Shown: positions 1 to 6,930 of the stretch, in pieces | Layout of the letters: the number at the start of each line of letters is the position of its first letter | How positions within the stretch are numbered: position 1 is the first letter of the stretch | Assembly: GCA_025936205.1 (NCBI GenBank) | Contig: JAICTU010000103.1 | Coordinates: 1-21,371 of the forward strand | Direction: 5' to 3' | DNA length: 21,371 nucleotides | From: Polyangiaceae bacterium | GTDB lineage: Bacteria > Myxococcota > Polyangia > Polyangiales > Polyangiaceae | The notes under the pieces: generated by a model | What the model saw: the letters and a program-made list of their open reading frames with translations, nothing else | What the model was told of the DNA's origin: nothing | Database searches by the model: none | Position numbers and translations under genes: made by a program

Positions 1-74
1 GGCGGTGGGGCCACGAAGATCACGGGATGTTAGCCCCCGTGCGAGGAAACACAACCCGCAGCCCTACCCCGCCG

Positions 75-127
75 CAGTCGGCCGCCGCAGTCGGCCTCAG
101 GAGTCGGCCTCAGGAGTCGGCCTCAGG
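75..127. repeat. 13-bp tandem repeat downstream of tRNA-Gln
   Basis: Three perfect head-to-tail copies of AGTCGGCCTCAGG occupy 89-101, 102-114 and 115-127. A partial, diverged copy (GCAGTCGGCCGCC) lies just before them at 75-87. The array is on the far side of the tRNA gene, beyond its presumed 3' trailer. No function can be read from the sequence; replication slippage is the simplest origin. Confidence 0.85.
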
Positions 128-160
128 GTTTCCCTCCTCACCCCCGGGCCCAAAGCTAGG

Positions 161-189
161 CGCTGCCGACAGCGCAGGCTGCGGCAGCG
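161..189 (-). terminator. Hairpin immediately 3' of tRNA-Gln, probable terminator or trailer processing stem
   Basis: CGCTGCCG (161-168) pairs with CGGCAGCG (182-189). Inside, after one bulged A, CAGC (170-173) pairs with GCTG (178-181) around a GCAG tetraloop. The hairpin starts one base after the mature tRNA 3' end in the direction of transcription. No clear U-run follows (only CUUU about 10 nt later), so intrinsic termination is plausible but not certain. Confidence 0.45.
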
Positions 190-190
190 G

Positions 191-261
191 TTCCGGTGCA
201 GTGATTCGAACACCGATTCAGGGATTCAAAGTCCCTTGTCCTACCCTTAGACGACACCGGA
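191..261 (-). tRNA. tRNA-Gln (anticodon UUG)
   Basis: Read on the minus strand, a complete cloverleaf folds. The acceptor stem is TCCGGTG/CACCGGA with discriminator A. The D arm contains the usual GGGTAGGAC segment. The anticodon stem is AGGGA/TCCCT around loop CTTTGAA, giving anticodon TTG (Gln, CAA). The T arm is CGGTG-TTCGAAT-CACTG. The mature part is 71 nt without CCA; the template continues CCG, so CCA must be added after transcription. It lies about 70 bp downstream of hemE on the same strand and may be read through from that gene or have its own promoter. Confidence 0.93.
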
Positions 262-330
262 GAAGGCGGCCGCGAGCTTAGCAAAAGGTCCCGCCACGCA
301 AGCCGATTTGTAGGGGCCAGGCGCGGATTA

Positions 331-1362
331 TCAACGCCGTTCAGTGAGCGTGTGGACGAGATCCGCCACCTCGCTGACGGCCGAGGGGGGCGTGTGCGGG
401 AAGATGCCGTGGCCGAGGTTGAAAATGTGGCCCGGCGCGGAGCCGGCGGCGTCCAGCACGGCGCGCACACCCTTGTGCAGGCGCTCGCGCGGAGCGCAGA
501 GCAGATTCGGATCGAGGTTGCCCTGGATGGCGACGTCGTCCCCCATCCTGCGCCGCACGATATCGAGCGGGATGCGCCAGTCGGCGCCGATCACCGTGCC
601 GCCCGTTTGCTTCTGCACCTCGAGCAGGGTGCTCGTGTCGGTGCCGAAGTGGATCACCGGCACGTTCGTGGCCTCCAGCGCCGCGAACACGGGCCGAAGA
701 TACGGCTGGATGTACTCGCGGTAGTCCGCGGGCGAGAGCTGGCCCACCCAGGAATCAAAGACCTGCACCGCCTGTGCGCCCGCCTCGATCTGGGCGAGCA
801 GGAATCGGCGCACGACCTCCGAGAGCTTGGTCATGAGCTGCCCCCACAGCTCGGGCTCGCCGAACATCAGACCCTTGGTCTTGGTGAACTGGGAGCTCTT
901 GCCGCCCTCGATCAGGTAGCTGGCGAGCGTGAAGGGCGCGCCCGAAAAGCCGATCAGCGGCGTCTTGCCGTCCAGCTCGCGCCGGATGTTGGTCACCGCC
1001 TGCAGCACGTGAGCCAGGTCTTCCTTGGGCTCGATCACGCGCAGCTTTTCGATGCCGGCGCGATCGCGCACTGGCTCGTAGAAGCGCGGTCCCTCCCCTG
1101 CTGCGAACTCGAAGGGCGCCCCCATCGGCTCCAGCGGCAAGAGGATGTCCGCAAACAAAATGGCCGCGTCCACCTTGTGCGCGCGCACCGGCTGCAACGT
1201 CACTTCGGTCGCGAGATCGGGCTGCTTGCAGATCTCGAGCAGCGTGTGCTTCTCGCGCAGCTTGCGGTACTCGGCCATGTAGCGCCCGGCCTGGCGCATG
1301 AACCACACCGGCGTCGCATCGACCGGCTCGCGCCGGCAGGCGCGCAAGAATCTGTCCCACAT
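331..1362 (-). CDS. hemE: Uroporphyrinogen decarboxylase
   Basis: HemE removes the four acetate carboxyl groups of uroporphyrinogen III to give coproporphyrinogen III, a cytosolic step of haem biosynthesis. The 343-residue product has the normal family length. The N-terminal signature PVWFMRQAGRYMAEYR (18-33) supplies Arg23 and Arg27 for substrate carboxylates. The catalytic Asp is Asp72 in FADILLPLEPMG, Tyr149 lies in FTLASYLIEGG, and the conserved His318 is in NLGHGIFPHTP. All key residues are present. The ATG start at 1362 places the signature at the usual distance from the N-terminus; there is no strong Shine-Dalgarno. The gene follows ccmE on the same strand with a 95-bp gap holding a small GC hairpin (1436-1452), so the two haem-related genes may be cotranscribed. 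Confidence 0.97.
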   Translation of the reverse strand: MWDRFLRACRREPVDATPVWFMRQAGRYMAEYRKLREKHTLLEICKQPDLATEVTLQPVRAHKVDAAILFADILLPLEPMGAPFEFAAGEGPRFYEPVRDRAGIEKLRVIEPKEDLAHVLQAVTNIRRELDGKTPLIGFSGAPFTLASYLIEGGKSSQFTKTKGLMFGEPELWGQLMTKLSEVVRRFLLAQIEAGAQAVQVFDSWVGQLSPADYREYIQPYLRPVFAALEATNVPVIHFGTDTSTLLEVQKQTGGTVIGADWRIPLDIVRRRMGDDVAIQGNLDPNLLCAPRERLHKGVRAVLDAAGSAPGHIFNLGHGIFPHTPPSAVSEVADLVHTLTERR

Positions 1363-1457
1363 GCGCTGGGGCTTACAGCGACCCGTTACGGGAAGCTAGG
1401 GAATGCGGTGCTCGCTGGCTGCCTCTGTTCGGGGTGCGGGGTGTCCCCCCGCCAGGA

Positions 1458-2087
1458 TCACCGCACGCCGGTGGAGGCCGGGATGACGTCCTGACGAGGA
1501 CGCTCGTTGCCCGCCTTGGAGCTGTCGTTCACCTGGTGCGTCGACGGATCGTACTTCGAGGGGCACTTCGCAAAAATCTTGCTCGCCTGCAGGTGGCCGT
1601 CGGCGGCGAGCCGCCCTTCCGCCGTGACCTCGACGCCCGCCTTGTCGCGGAACGTGTCCGGCACGACGCACAGCGGATAGCGCACTTCCAGCGCTTGGCC
1701 GGTCATGTCGAGCTTCCCGTCCTTTTCCAGCTTGCGGATCATGAAGCGGTACTCGCAGGGGCTGTCGCGCCGCACCAGCGTGCCCTCCACCAGACCGCCC
1801 TGCACGCGCAGCTGACGTTCCCCGAGCTCGCCGGCCTTTGCCTTCACCTCGTCGACCGAATACGAGTAGGCTACCGCGTCTTTGCCGCCGCTGAACACCA
1901 GGGTCAGGATGCCGCCCATCAGCACCAGCAGCGCGCCGAGCAGACCCCAACGCGTCTTGCTGGGAGCCTCCGCCTCCGAGACGACGGGGCGCTCCTCATC
2001 CTGAGCCTGCACCGAAGCGGTACCCTTGGCCTTGGAAGCTTCTCCGTCGCGTACGGCTTGCTCGAGTTCGTCGTCAATGCGGCTCAT
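1458..2087 (-). CDS. ccmE: Cytochrome c maturation haem chaperone CcmE, Cys-variant (CxxxY type)
   Basis: CcmE is a membrane-anchored periplasmic protein that carries haem to apocytochrome c in System I maturation. The 209-residue protein has a charged cytoplasmic N-terminus (1-46), one membrane segment (about 47-66) and an OB-fold-like beta domain. The CcmE landmarks are LRVQGGLVEGTLVRR (93-107), VRYPLCVVPDTFR (135-147), VTAEGRLAADGHLQASKIFAKC (154-175 region) and then CPSKY. The canonical haem-attachment motif is HxxxY; here it is Cys175-P-S-K-Tyr179, so the covalent-haem His is replaced by Cys. Such CxxxY CcmE proteins are known from Desulfovibrio and archaea. The 30-residue tail is polar. 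AGGA about 9 nt before the ATG supports the start. It is an orphan here: no other ccm gene is in the window, but hemE follows. Confidence 0.85.
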   Translation of the reverse strand: MSRIDDELEQAVRDGEASKAKGTASVQAQDEERPVVSEAEAPSKTRWGLLGALLVLMGGILTLVFSGGKDAVAYSYSVDEVKAKAGELGERQLRVQGGLVEGTLVRRDSPCEYRFMIRKLEKDGKLDMTGQALEVRYPLCVVPDTFRDKAGVEVTAEGRLAADGHLQASKIFAKCPSKYDPSTHQVNDSSKAGNERPRQDVIPASTGVR

Positions 2088-2285
2088 GGTTGTTTCATCC
2101 TAGCCCCGAGCCCTGCTCGGATCCAGCTTCCATACGTGGGAACGACGGGCAGAAACCCCGGATACCACCCGCTATTCCCGGGTGTTGCAGGTACCGTCGA
2201 GCCCCGATTTTTCTGCCCGGGGTAGCCCATTCCGGGGCTGCTCCGGGGTAATTGCAGGGCCGGCGGGCCCGCCCCGATTGCGCGG
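2088..2285. promoter_or_regulatory. Divergent intergenic region with 9-bp inverted repeat
   Basis: This 198-bp space separates the divergent ccmE and the unknown gene to its right, so it should hold promoters for both. A perfect inverted repeat GGGCAGAAA (2147-2155) / TTTCTGCCC (2210-2218) is separated by 54 bp. Three CCGGGG blocks follow at about 2217, 2233 and 2246. No convincing -35/-10 pair can be assigned on either strand. Confidence 0.3.
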
Positions 2286-3755
2286 TTGGAGCTTGTGATA
2301 CAGCCCCGGGCGCGGCAAGTGGCTGCCGTGGCTTTTCCGCACTCCCCGATCGAGCTCGACCGCGCCCTGGCGCGGGCGGCAGGCCAATGGGCGGGCTGGC
2401 GCCAGCGCCTGCGCGCGGAGCCGGGCCCCGAGGACGAGGACGACGACGTGCTCGACCAGTTCCGGCCCGTCACGGGGTCGACGCTGTTCCGAGAGCTCGC
2501 CGAGCTGCCCGAGCACGACCCGCTGCGCGAGCCGCTGCAGCGCTGGGTGTTTCGCCTCGCCGAGCAGCGCATCAACGCTGAGACCATCACCCGCCTGGAG
2601 CGCGAACGACGGCGCAAGCGCGAGATCGCCGAGGCCCCCGGGCGCGCCGCGGTCAGCATCGCGCGGCTGCTCGCCGGCTGCCTCGAGGACGCGCCGCGCC
2701 GCGAGCAGTGGCTGCGTTTGTTCATCCAGCACGCAGCGCCCGTGTCGGCGATCAGCATCGAGCTCTGGCAGCGCCGCCGCGAGATCGCTCGCCGCATGCG
2801 GCTGAGCTCACCCGCGCAAATCGAATCCGCGCTGCAACTGCGCGCAGCGAGCGCCGACCCCGCCGAGCCCTCAGCGCCGACGCCGATCGCGCTGCCCGCT
2901 CCGGCAGCGACGCCCGCCGACTCTGGTGCGGCAGCTGTCACGCTGGCGCGGAGCCTCTCGGAGGCGCTGCGCGATCGGCTGCGCGAGCTGGCCCCTGCGT
3001 CCCCGGCGGCCCTGATCGATCGCGCGCTCGGCCGAGACATTCCCGGCGCCTGGCCCGGGCGGCTCTCCGCGCAGCGCCTATCCGACTTCTTCCGCGGCGG
3101 CGACTTGCTGCGCTCGCTCGATCTGCGGCTCGAGGCGCTGCCGGCAGCGTTCGGAGTGGCGAGCTTCTGCCGCGCCCTGGGGGTGCTCGGCGCAGCCTGG
3201 TTCGAGGCGCTGGCCCCAGCGGACCAACCGTTCGTCGTGGCTCACGATCCGTACGGCGCGGGGCGCCACGAGGCGGCGGCATTGTTCGCGCTCTTGCCGC
3301 TGAACCCGAAGTTCCTGACCCGGCACCTGGAGCTGCCACGCACGGCGCTGCCCGATGTGCAGCGCCGGCTCGCGCAGCTCTGGCTCGTCGATCTGGCGCA
3401 AGCAGCGCTGCGGCTGCGCCTGCGGCCCTACGCGCTGGCGGGCGAGCAACCCTTTCGCGAGGCCTTCAGCGAGCTCGCCAACCAGGAGCTGCAGATCTCG
3501 CTGCCGCCAGCGCTGGCGGGCGCGCTCTTCCAGCTCGACGTGGAAGACGAACAGCGGTTGCTCGGACGATTGCTCGCAGCCAAACGTGAACGCGAGCTGA
3601 CCGAAGCGCACGACGAAGACTGGTTCCGCAATCCGCGCGCCATCGAGCAACTCCGCGCCGAAGCGCACCGGCCGCCCGCGGTGCGGATCGAGCTGCAGCG
3701 TGCTGAATCGGCGCTGGCGTACAGTGTGCGGCGCCTGAACGCGCTATTGCGCTAG
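2286..3755 (+). CDS. Hypothetical protein, soluble, helix-rich, two regions joined by an Ala/Pro linker
   Basis: I do not recognise this 489-residue protein. Codon use (GC-rich third positions) and its length support a real gene. It has no signal peptide or membrane segment. An acidic patch (about 50-54, EDEDD) lies in an N-terminal helical region (1-185) rich in Arg/Glu, including ERERRRKRE (105-113). A disordered Ala/Pro linker (about 187-217) leads to a C-terminal region (218-489). That part contains HDPYGAGRHEAAALF and, near the end, AHDEDWFRNPRAIEQLRAEA, the kind of conserved-looking segments expected of a folded domain. The start is uncertain: TTG at 2286, or GTG at 2295, 2319 or 2328, none with a good ribosome-binding site. 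The gene converges on the TraB-family gene with 53 bp between the stops. Confidence 0.7.
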   Translation: MELVIQPRARQVAAVAFPHSPIELDRALARAAGQWAGWRQRLRAEPGPEDEDDDVLDQFRPVTGSTLFRELAELPEHDPLREPLQRWVFRLAEQRINAETITRLERERRRKREIAEAPGRAAVSIARLLAGCLEDAPRREQWLRLFIQHAAPVSAISIELWQRRREIARRMRLSSPAQIESALQLRAASADPAEPSAPTPIALPAPAATPADSGAAAVTLARSLSEALRDRLRELAPASPAALIDRALGRDIPGAWPGRLSAQRLSDFFRGGDLLRSLDLRLEALPAAFGVASFCRALGVLGAAWFEALAPADQPFVVAHDPYGAGRHEAAALFALLPLNPKFLTRHLELPRTALPDVQRRLAQLWLVDLAQAALRLRLRPYALAGEQPFREAFSELANQELQISLPPALAGALFQLDVEDEQRLLGRLLAAKRERELTEAHDEDWFRNPRAIEQLRAEAHRPPAVRIELQRAESALAYSVRRLNALLR

Positions 3756-3808
3756 CAGAGGGGCTCGGAAGCGAACGGCACTGCGCCCATCAGGACTACC
3801 CACTGACG

Positions 3809-5008
3809 CTAGAGCGCGACGCACAGCAGCCAGATCACGCCGAACGCGGAGGCGACGCTGGAGCCGATGGTCACGGCGAAGCCGACCAGCAGCACGCGCG
3901 TGAAGCGGTTCTGGAACCAGTCCTGCAGTGACGCGACCTGGCTCAGCCCCTCGCGATCGCCGAGCGTCGGCTGCCGCAGCCAGGCTTCCAGGAACGCCGC
4001 CACGCGCCCGGCATCGGCGCGCGGCAGAAATGAGAGCACGCTCGACGCGAGCGGGGCGAGCAGCACCGTGAGCCAGCGCGCGCGCGCGAGCACCGCGGGC
4101 CCGATCACGCACAGCGCGTGGATCAGCACCAGGCCGACCAGCATGCGCCGCAAGCGCTGGCCCGGAGTCTCGAAGTGGCCCACATCGGCCCAGGCCGTCG
4201 AGGAGAGCAGCACGGAGACCAGCGCGCCGAGCCCCAGCAGCGGCAGCACCCAGCTCGCGATCCGTCGCAGCCAGCTCCGCGGCGGGATCTGACTCAATGC
4301 GTCGCGATCGACCGGCGTATTCAGATAGCCGACCATGCCGCTGACATGGCCCGCGCCCACCACGGCCACCACGCACTTGCCCGGAGCCTCGCGGATGGCG
4401 CTCATCAAGAAGCGATCGCGCTCGTCGATCAAGGGGCGCTGCAGGCGCGGCATCACCTCCGCGAACTCGCGCACCAGCTCGCTGATGGTGTCGCGGTCCT
4501 TCAGCGCCTCCACCTGCTCCTCGGTGATCTCGCCGCTCGCAAACAGCGAGCCTACCAGCGTGCCGATCAGTTGCACGCAGTCCCACAGGCTGAGCGCCGC
4601 CCAGGTACGCTTGAGCGTGGCCTGAATGTCTCGATCGACGAGCAAGAGGCGCGCGCCCACGCGGGCCGCCTCTTCGATCGCGGCCAGCATCTCCGCGCCC
4701 GGCCTGACCCCGAGCTTTTCCCCCAGCCGGCGCTGGTAGCTCGTGAGCACCAGGCTGGTCAGTGTGAACAGCACCCGGCGCTCGCGGATGACGTCGAAGA
4801 TGTCGAGATTTCGCCAACGTTTCGGATCGACGAGCGCCTGATGCCGCGCGGCGTCGAGCTCCACACAGACGGTATCTGGGGTGAGATCCCGGATCACCCT
4901 GCCCACGTCGGCGACGCTGCGCTGGGAGACGTGAGCCGTACCCACCAGGTAGAGGTCCCGACCCTCGTAATTGAGGTGCGTCACGCAATCTAGCGAAGCA
5001 ACACTCAT
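3809..5008 (-). CDS. TraB/PrgY-Tiki family membrane protein
   Basis: The 399-residue product has the hallmarks of the TraB/PrgY/Tiki superfamily, whose characterised members include a pheromone-shutdown protein (enterococcal PrgY) and metal-dependent proteases that cleave Wnt (Tiki). The paired GxxH motifs are GTAH (23-26) and GAGH (218-221). The conserved acidic segment VCVELDAARH has Glu50, and LLLVDRDIQATLKR (121-134) is also typical. The C-terminal part (about 245-399) is hydrophobic with several membrane segments, including a final AVTIGSSVASAFGVIWLL helix, so it is an integral membrane protein. An upstream in-frame extension to 5107 exists, but ATG at 5008 is preceded by GGAGG at 6 nt and starts right before the domain, so I use it. 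Its substrate or role in this organism cannot be inferred. Confidence 0.88.
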   Translation of the reverse strand: MSVASLDCVTHLNYEGRDLYLVGTAHVSQRSVADVGRVIRDLTPDTVCVELDAARHQALVDPKRWRNLDIFDVIRERRVLFTLTSLVLTSYQRRLGEKLGVRPGAEMLAAIEEAARVGARLLLVDRDIQATLKRTWAALSLWDCVQLIGTLVGSLFASGEITEEQVEALKDRDTISELVREFAEVMPRLQRPLIDERDRFLMSAIREAPGKCVVAVVGAGHVSGMVGYLNTPVDRDALSQIPPRSWLRRIASWVLPLLGLGALVSVLLSSTAWADVGHFETPGQRLRRMLVGLVLIHALCVIGPAVLARARWLTVLLAPLASSVLSFLPRADAGRVAAFLEAWLRQPTLGDREGLSQVASLQDWFQNRFTRVLLVGFAVTIGSSVASAFGVIWLLCVAL

Positions 5009-5163
5009 CGCGGACCTCCGAACTACTCGCGAGGCCGAGCCGGCGCAAGCGGCACGAAGGGGAGCAGGCAGATGGCGGCAGCGATCATTGCGGGGGCACC
5101 TTCGCACCCCGGACTCGAGCAGCCCGCTTGCGGTCAGACCGCCCCGGTCGGAGACTCGACGGC
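5009..5163. promoter_or_regulatory. Divergent intergenic region, TraB-family gene / aminotransferase
   Basis: The 155-bp space lies between two divergent genes and must hold the promoter of at least one of them. The Shine-Dalgarno of the TraB-family gene (GGAGG on the minus strand, 5015-5019) is clear. A weaker GGAG at 5150-5153 precedes the aminotransferase GTG. No promoter pair or operator stands out. Confidence 0.35.
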
Positions 5164-6336
5164 GTGAAGCTCTCTGGACGCAGTGCGGTCGACGATACCC
5201 CGAGCCGGCTGGCGGCCGCGCTGGCGAGCCTGCCCGCGCTCGATCCGCAAGCGGCGGATCTCACGCTGTCGAATCCGACGCGCGCCGCGCTTTCGTACAC
5301 CGCTTACCGACCGAGCAGCTTCGACGCGGCACCGGAAGAGCTCGCATATGAGCCGGATCCGCTGGGAGACCTGGCTGCACGCCGCGCCATCGCCAGCCAC
5401 TGGCCCCAGGCGCGCGCGCGGCCGACGCCGGAGCAGCTGCTGCTGTTGCCGAGCAGCAGCGAAGCCTATCACTACTTGTTTCTGCTGCTGTGTGACAGCG
5501 GCGATGAGGTGCTTGCTCCCGAGCCCAGCTACCCGCTCTTGCTGCACCTGGCGCGCCACGCCGGTATCACCTTGCGGCCGTATCAACTTGCATATGATGG
5601 CGCGTGGCACATCGATCTCGACTCGGTGCGCCGCGCCCGCGGCCCGCGGACGCGCGCCATCGTGCTGATCAGCCCGAACAACCCCACGGGCTCGTTCACG
5701 AGCCAGCTGGAGCTGGAGCGGCTCGCCGAGCTGGGGCTGCCGCTCGTCAGCGACGAGGTGTTCGCTCACTACGGCTATCGGGAGCAGCCGGAGCGCCCCT
5801 CGAGCGCGTTCGGCGCCAGCTCGGCGCTCACCTTCTGCATCGATGGCTTGTCGAAATCCGCAGGCTTGCCGCAGCTCAAGCTGAGCTGGGTCGCTGCGAG
5901 TGGACCGCCGGCGCTGGTGGAGGAGTCGCTGCGACGGCTGGCCTGGATCGCCGACACGTATCTGTCGGTGGCCACGCCCGTGCAGCGCGCGCTGCCGGGG
6001 CTGCTGGAGCGTGCGCCCGTGTTCCGCGCCGCGCTGCTGGAGCGCTTGCTCGCCAACCGCGCTCTGCTGGAGCGAAGCCTGGACGGATCCGCCGCGTCGC
6101 TGCTGGCGAGCGACGGCGGCTGGTACGCGGTCGTGCGCCTGCCGGATCTGGCAGAGGAAGATGCCTGGGTGCTCGGGCTCCTGGAGCGCAAGGTCGCGAC
6201 CCACCCGGGCTACTATTACGACTTCGCGGAGCGCCCTCCGCACCTGGTGCTCAGCCTGCTGCCGGAGCCCTCCGTGTTTGCGCGTGGCACCGAGACGCTC
6301 CGCCGCGAGGTCGAGCGGCGCACGCGCGAGCGCTGA
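5164..6336 (+). CDS. Pyridoxal-phosphate-dependent aminotransferase, class I/II (fold type I)
   Basis: The enzyme would transfer an amino group between an amino acid and a 2-oxo acid using PLP; the substrate is unknown. Numbering from GTG at 5164 (390 residues), the PLP-site motifs are in order: LPSSSEAYHYLF (95-106) at the phosphate-binding region, SPNNPTG (170-176) with Asn173, SDEVFAHYGY (196-205) with Asp197, and DGLSKSAGLPQLKLSW (227-242) with Schiff-base Lys231. The C-terminal strand that usually carries the substrate-carboxylate Arg (xxRISF type) reads HLVLSLLPEPSVF here, without Arg. A TTG start at 5128 would add 12 residues, but GTG at 5164 has GGAG 10 nt upstream. It is divergent from the TraB-family gene and converges on a lipoprotein gene 24 bp away. 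Confidence 0.9.
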   Translation: MKLSGRSAVDDTPSRLAAALASLPALDPQAADLTLSNPTRAALSYTAYRPSSFDAAPEELAYEPDPLGDLAARRAIASHWPQARARPTPEQLLLLPSSSEAYHYLFLLLCDSGDEVLAPEPSYPLLLHLARHAGITLRPYQLAYDGAWHIDLDSVRRARGPRTRAIVLISPNNPTGSFTSQLELERLAELGLPLVSDEVFAHYGYREQPERPSSAFGASSALTFCIDGLSKSAGLPQLKLSWVAASGPPALVEESLRRLAWIADTYLSVATPVQRALPGLLERAPVFRAALLERLLANRALLERSLDGSAASLLASDGGWYAVVRLPDLAEEDAWVLGLLERKVATHPGYYYDFAERPPHLVLSLLPEPSVFARGTETLRREVERRTRER

Positions 6337-6360
6337 CGGCGCAGGCCTACTTGGACACGG

Positions 6361-6858
6361 CTACTTGGACGGAGGCGGACTCGGCGCGCTCGGAGCCGGC
6401 TCGCCCGGCTGTAGCGCGTGTTCCACCTTGTCGCCCGCGTGTTCCAGCGACTGATTCAGCTCGCGCCCCAGCTCCGCGATGCGCTGATCCAGATCTTGCT
6501 TGGCCTTCTGCCACTGCGCGCTGCTGTCGGCGCGCAGCTGGCTCAGCTGCTGCTTGGCATCGTCGAGCTGTTGCTGCAGCTTGCTGCGCGAGCCGTCGAC
6601 GTTGGTCTGCGCCTTGTCCTTCAGGGAGTTGATCGAAACCGACAGCTCCTGCAGCTTGGCGTCCGCCTGCGTCTTGAACTCGCCGAGCTCCTGATTCAGC
6701 TTCGTCTTGGCATCGTCTGCGCCCTGGCGGGCGTTCTCGCTCGCTTCCCGTGTGTCTTGCTGCAACCCCTCGACCGTGCGCTGACAGCCCAGCCCGACGA
6801 GCAGCGACAGGCAGCTACCAGCCGCCAGGGAGGACAGGCCTGCAATGCGTGGATGCAT
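6361..6858 (-). CDS. Small probable lipoprotein with long coiled coil
   Basis: The 165-residue protein starts with a hydrophobic signal segment ending SLLVGLGC (18-25). Cys25 is the likely lipidation site, although Gly rather than Leu stands at -3, so the lipobox is not textbook. Residues 30-145 are almost entirely polar with heptad-like Leu/Ala spacing and many Gln, Lys, Asp and Glu, as in an extended coiled coil. The last 15 residues are Pro/Ser-rich. It resembles envelope-anchored coiled-coil lipoproteins in general; I cannot name a family. It lies 72 bp downstream of the pseudokinase gene on the same strand and could share its transcript. ATG at 6858 is the start that places the signal segment at the N-terminus. 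Confidence 0.75.
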   Translation of the reverse strand: MHPRIAGLSSLAAGSCLSLLVGLGCQRTVEGLQQDTREASENARQGADDAKTKLNQELGEFKTQADAKLQELSVSINSLKDKAQTNVDGSRSKLQQQLDDAKQQLSQLRADSSAQWQKAKQDLDQRIAELGRELNQSLEHAGDKVEHALQPGEPAPSAPSPPPSK

Positions 6859-6930
6859 GCGGCCGAGCGTAGCAGCTGAGAAGCCGACCGGCGAAGCCCC
6901 AGAGTGAACTGACCGCGCGGCGGGCCGAGA

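Noticed and set aside
1436..1452. GCGGGG/CCCCGC hairpin just after the ccmE stop, considered as a terminator
   Set aside because: Only a 6-bp stem with no U-run; as likely chance in GC-rich DNA, and hemE lies downstream on the same strand.
352..1494. A 380-codon plus-strand frame over hemE
   Set aside because: hemE on the minus strand is certain; this frame has no family features.
2084..3040. A 318-codon minus-strand frame opposite the unknown gene
   Set aside because: Low-complexity Ser/Arg/Ala composition and no motif. The plus-strand frame has better length, composition and domain-like segments.
5134..6243. A 369-codon minus-strand frame opposite the aminotransferase
   Set aside because: The plus strand carries unmistakable PLP-enzyme motifs; the minus frame is Arg/Gln-rich shadow sequence.
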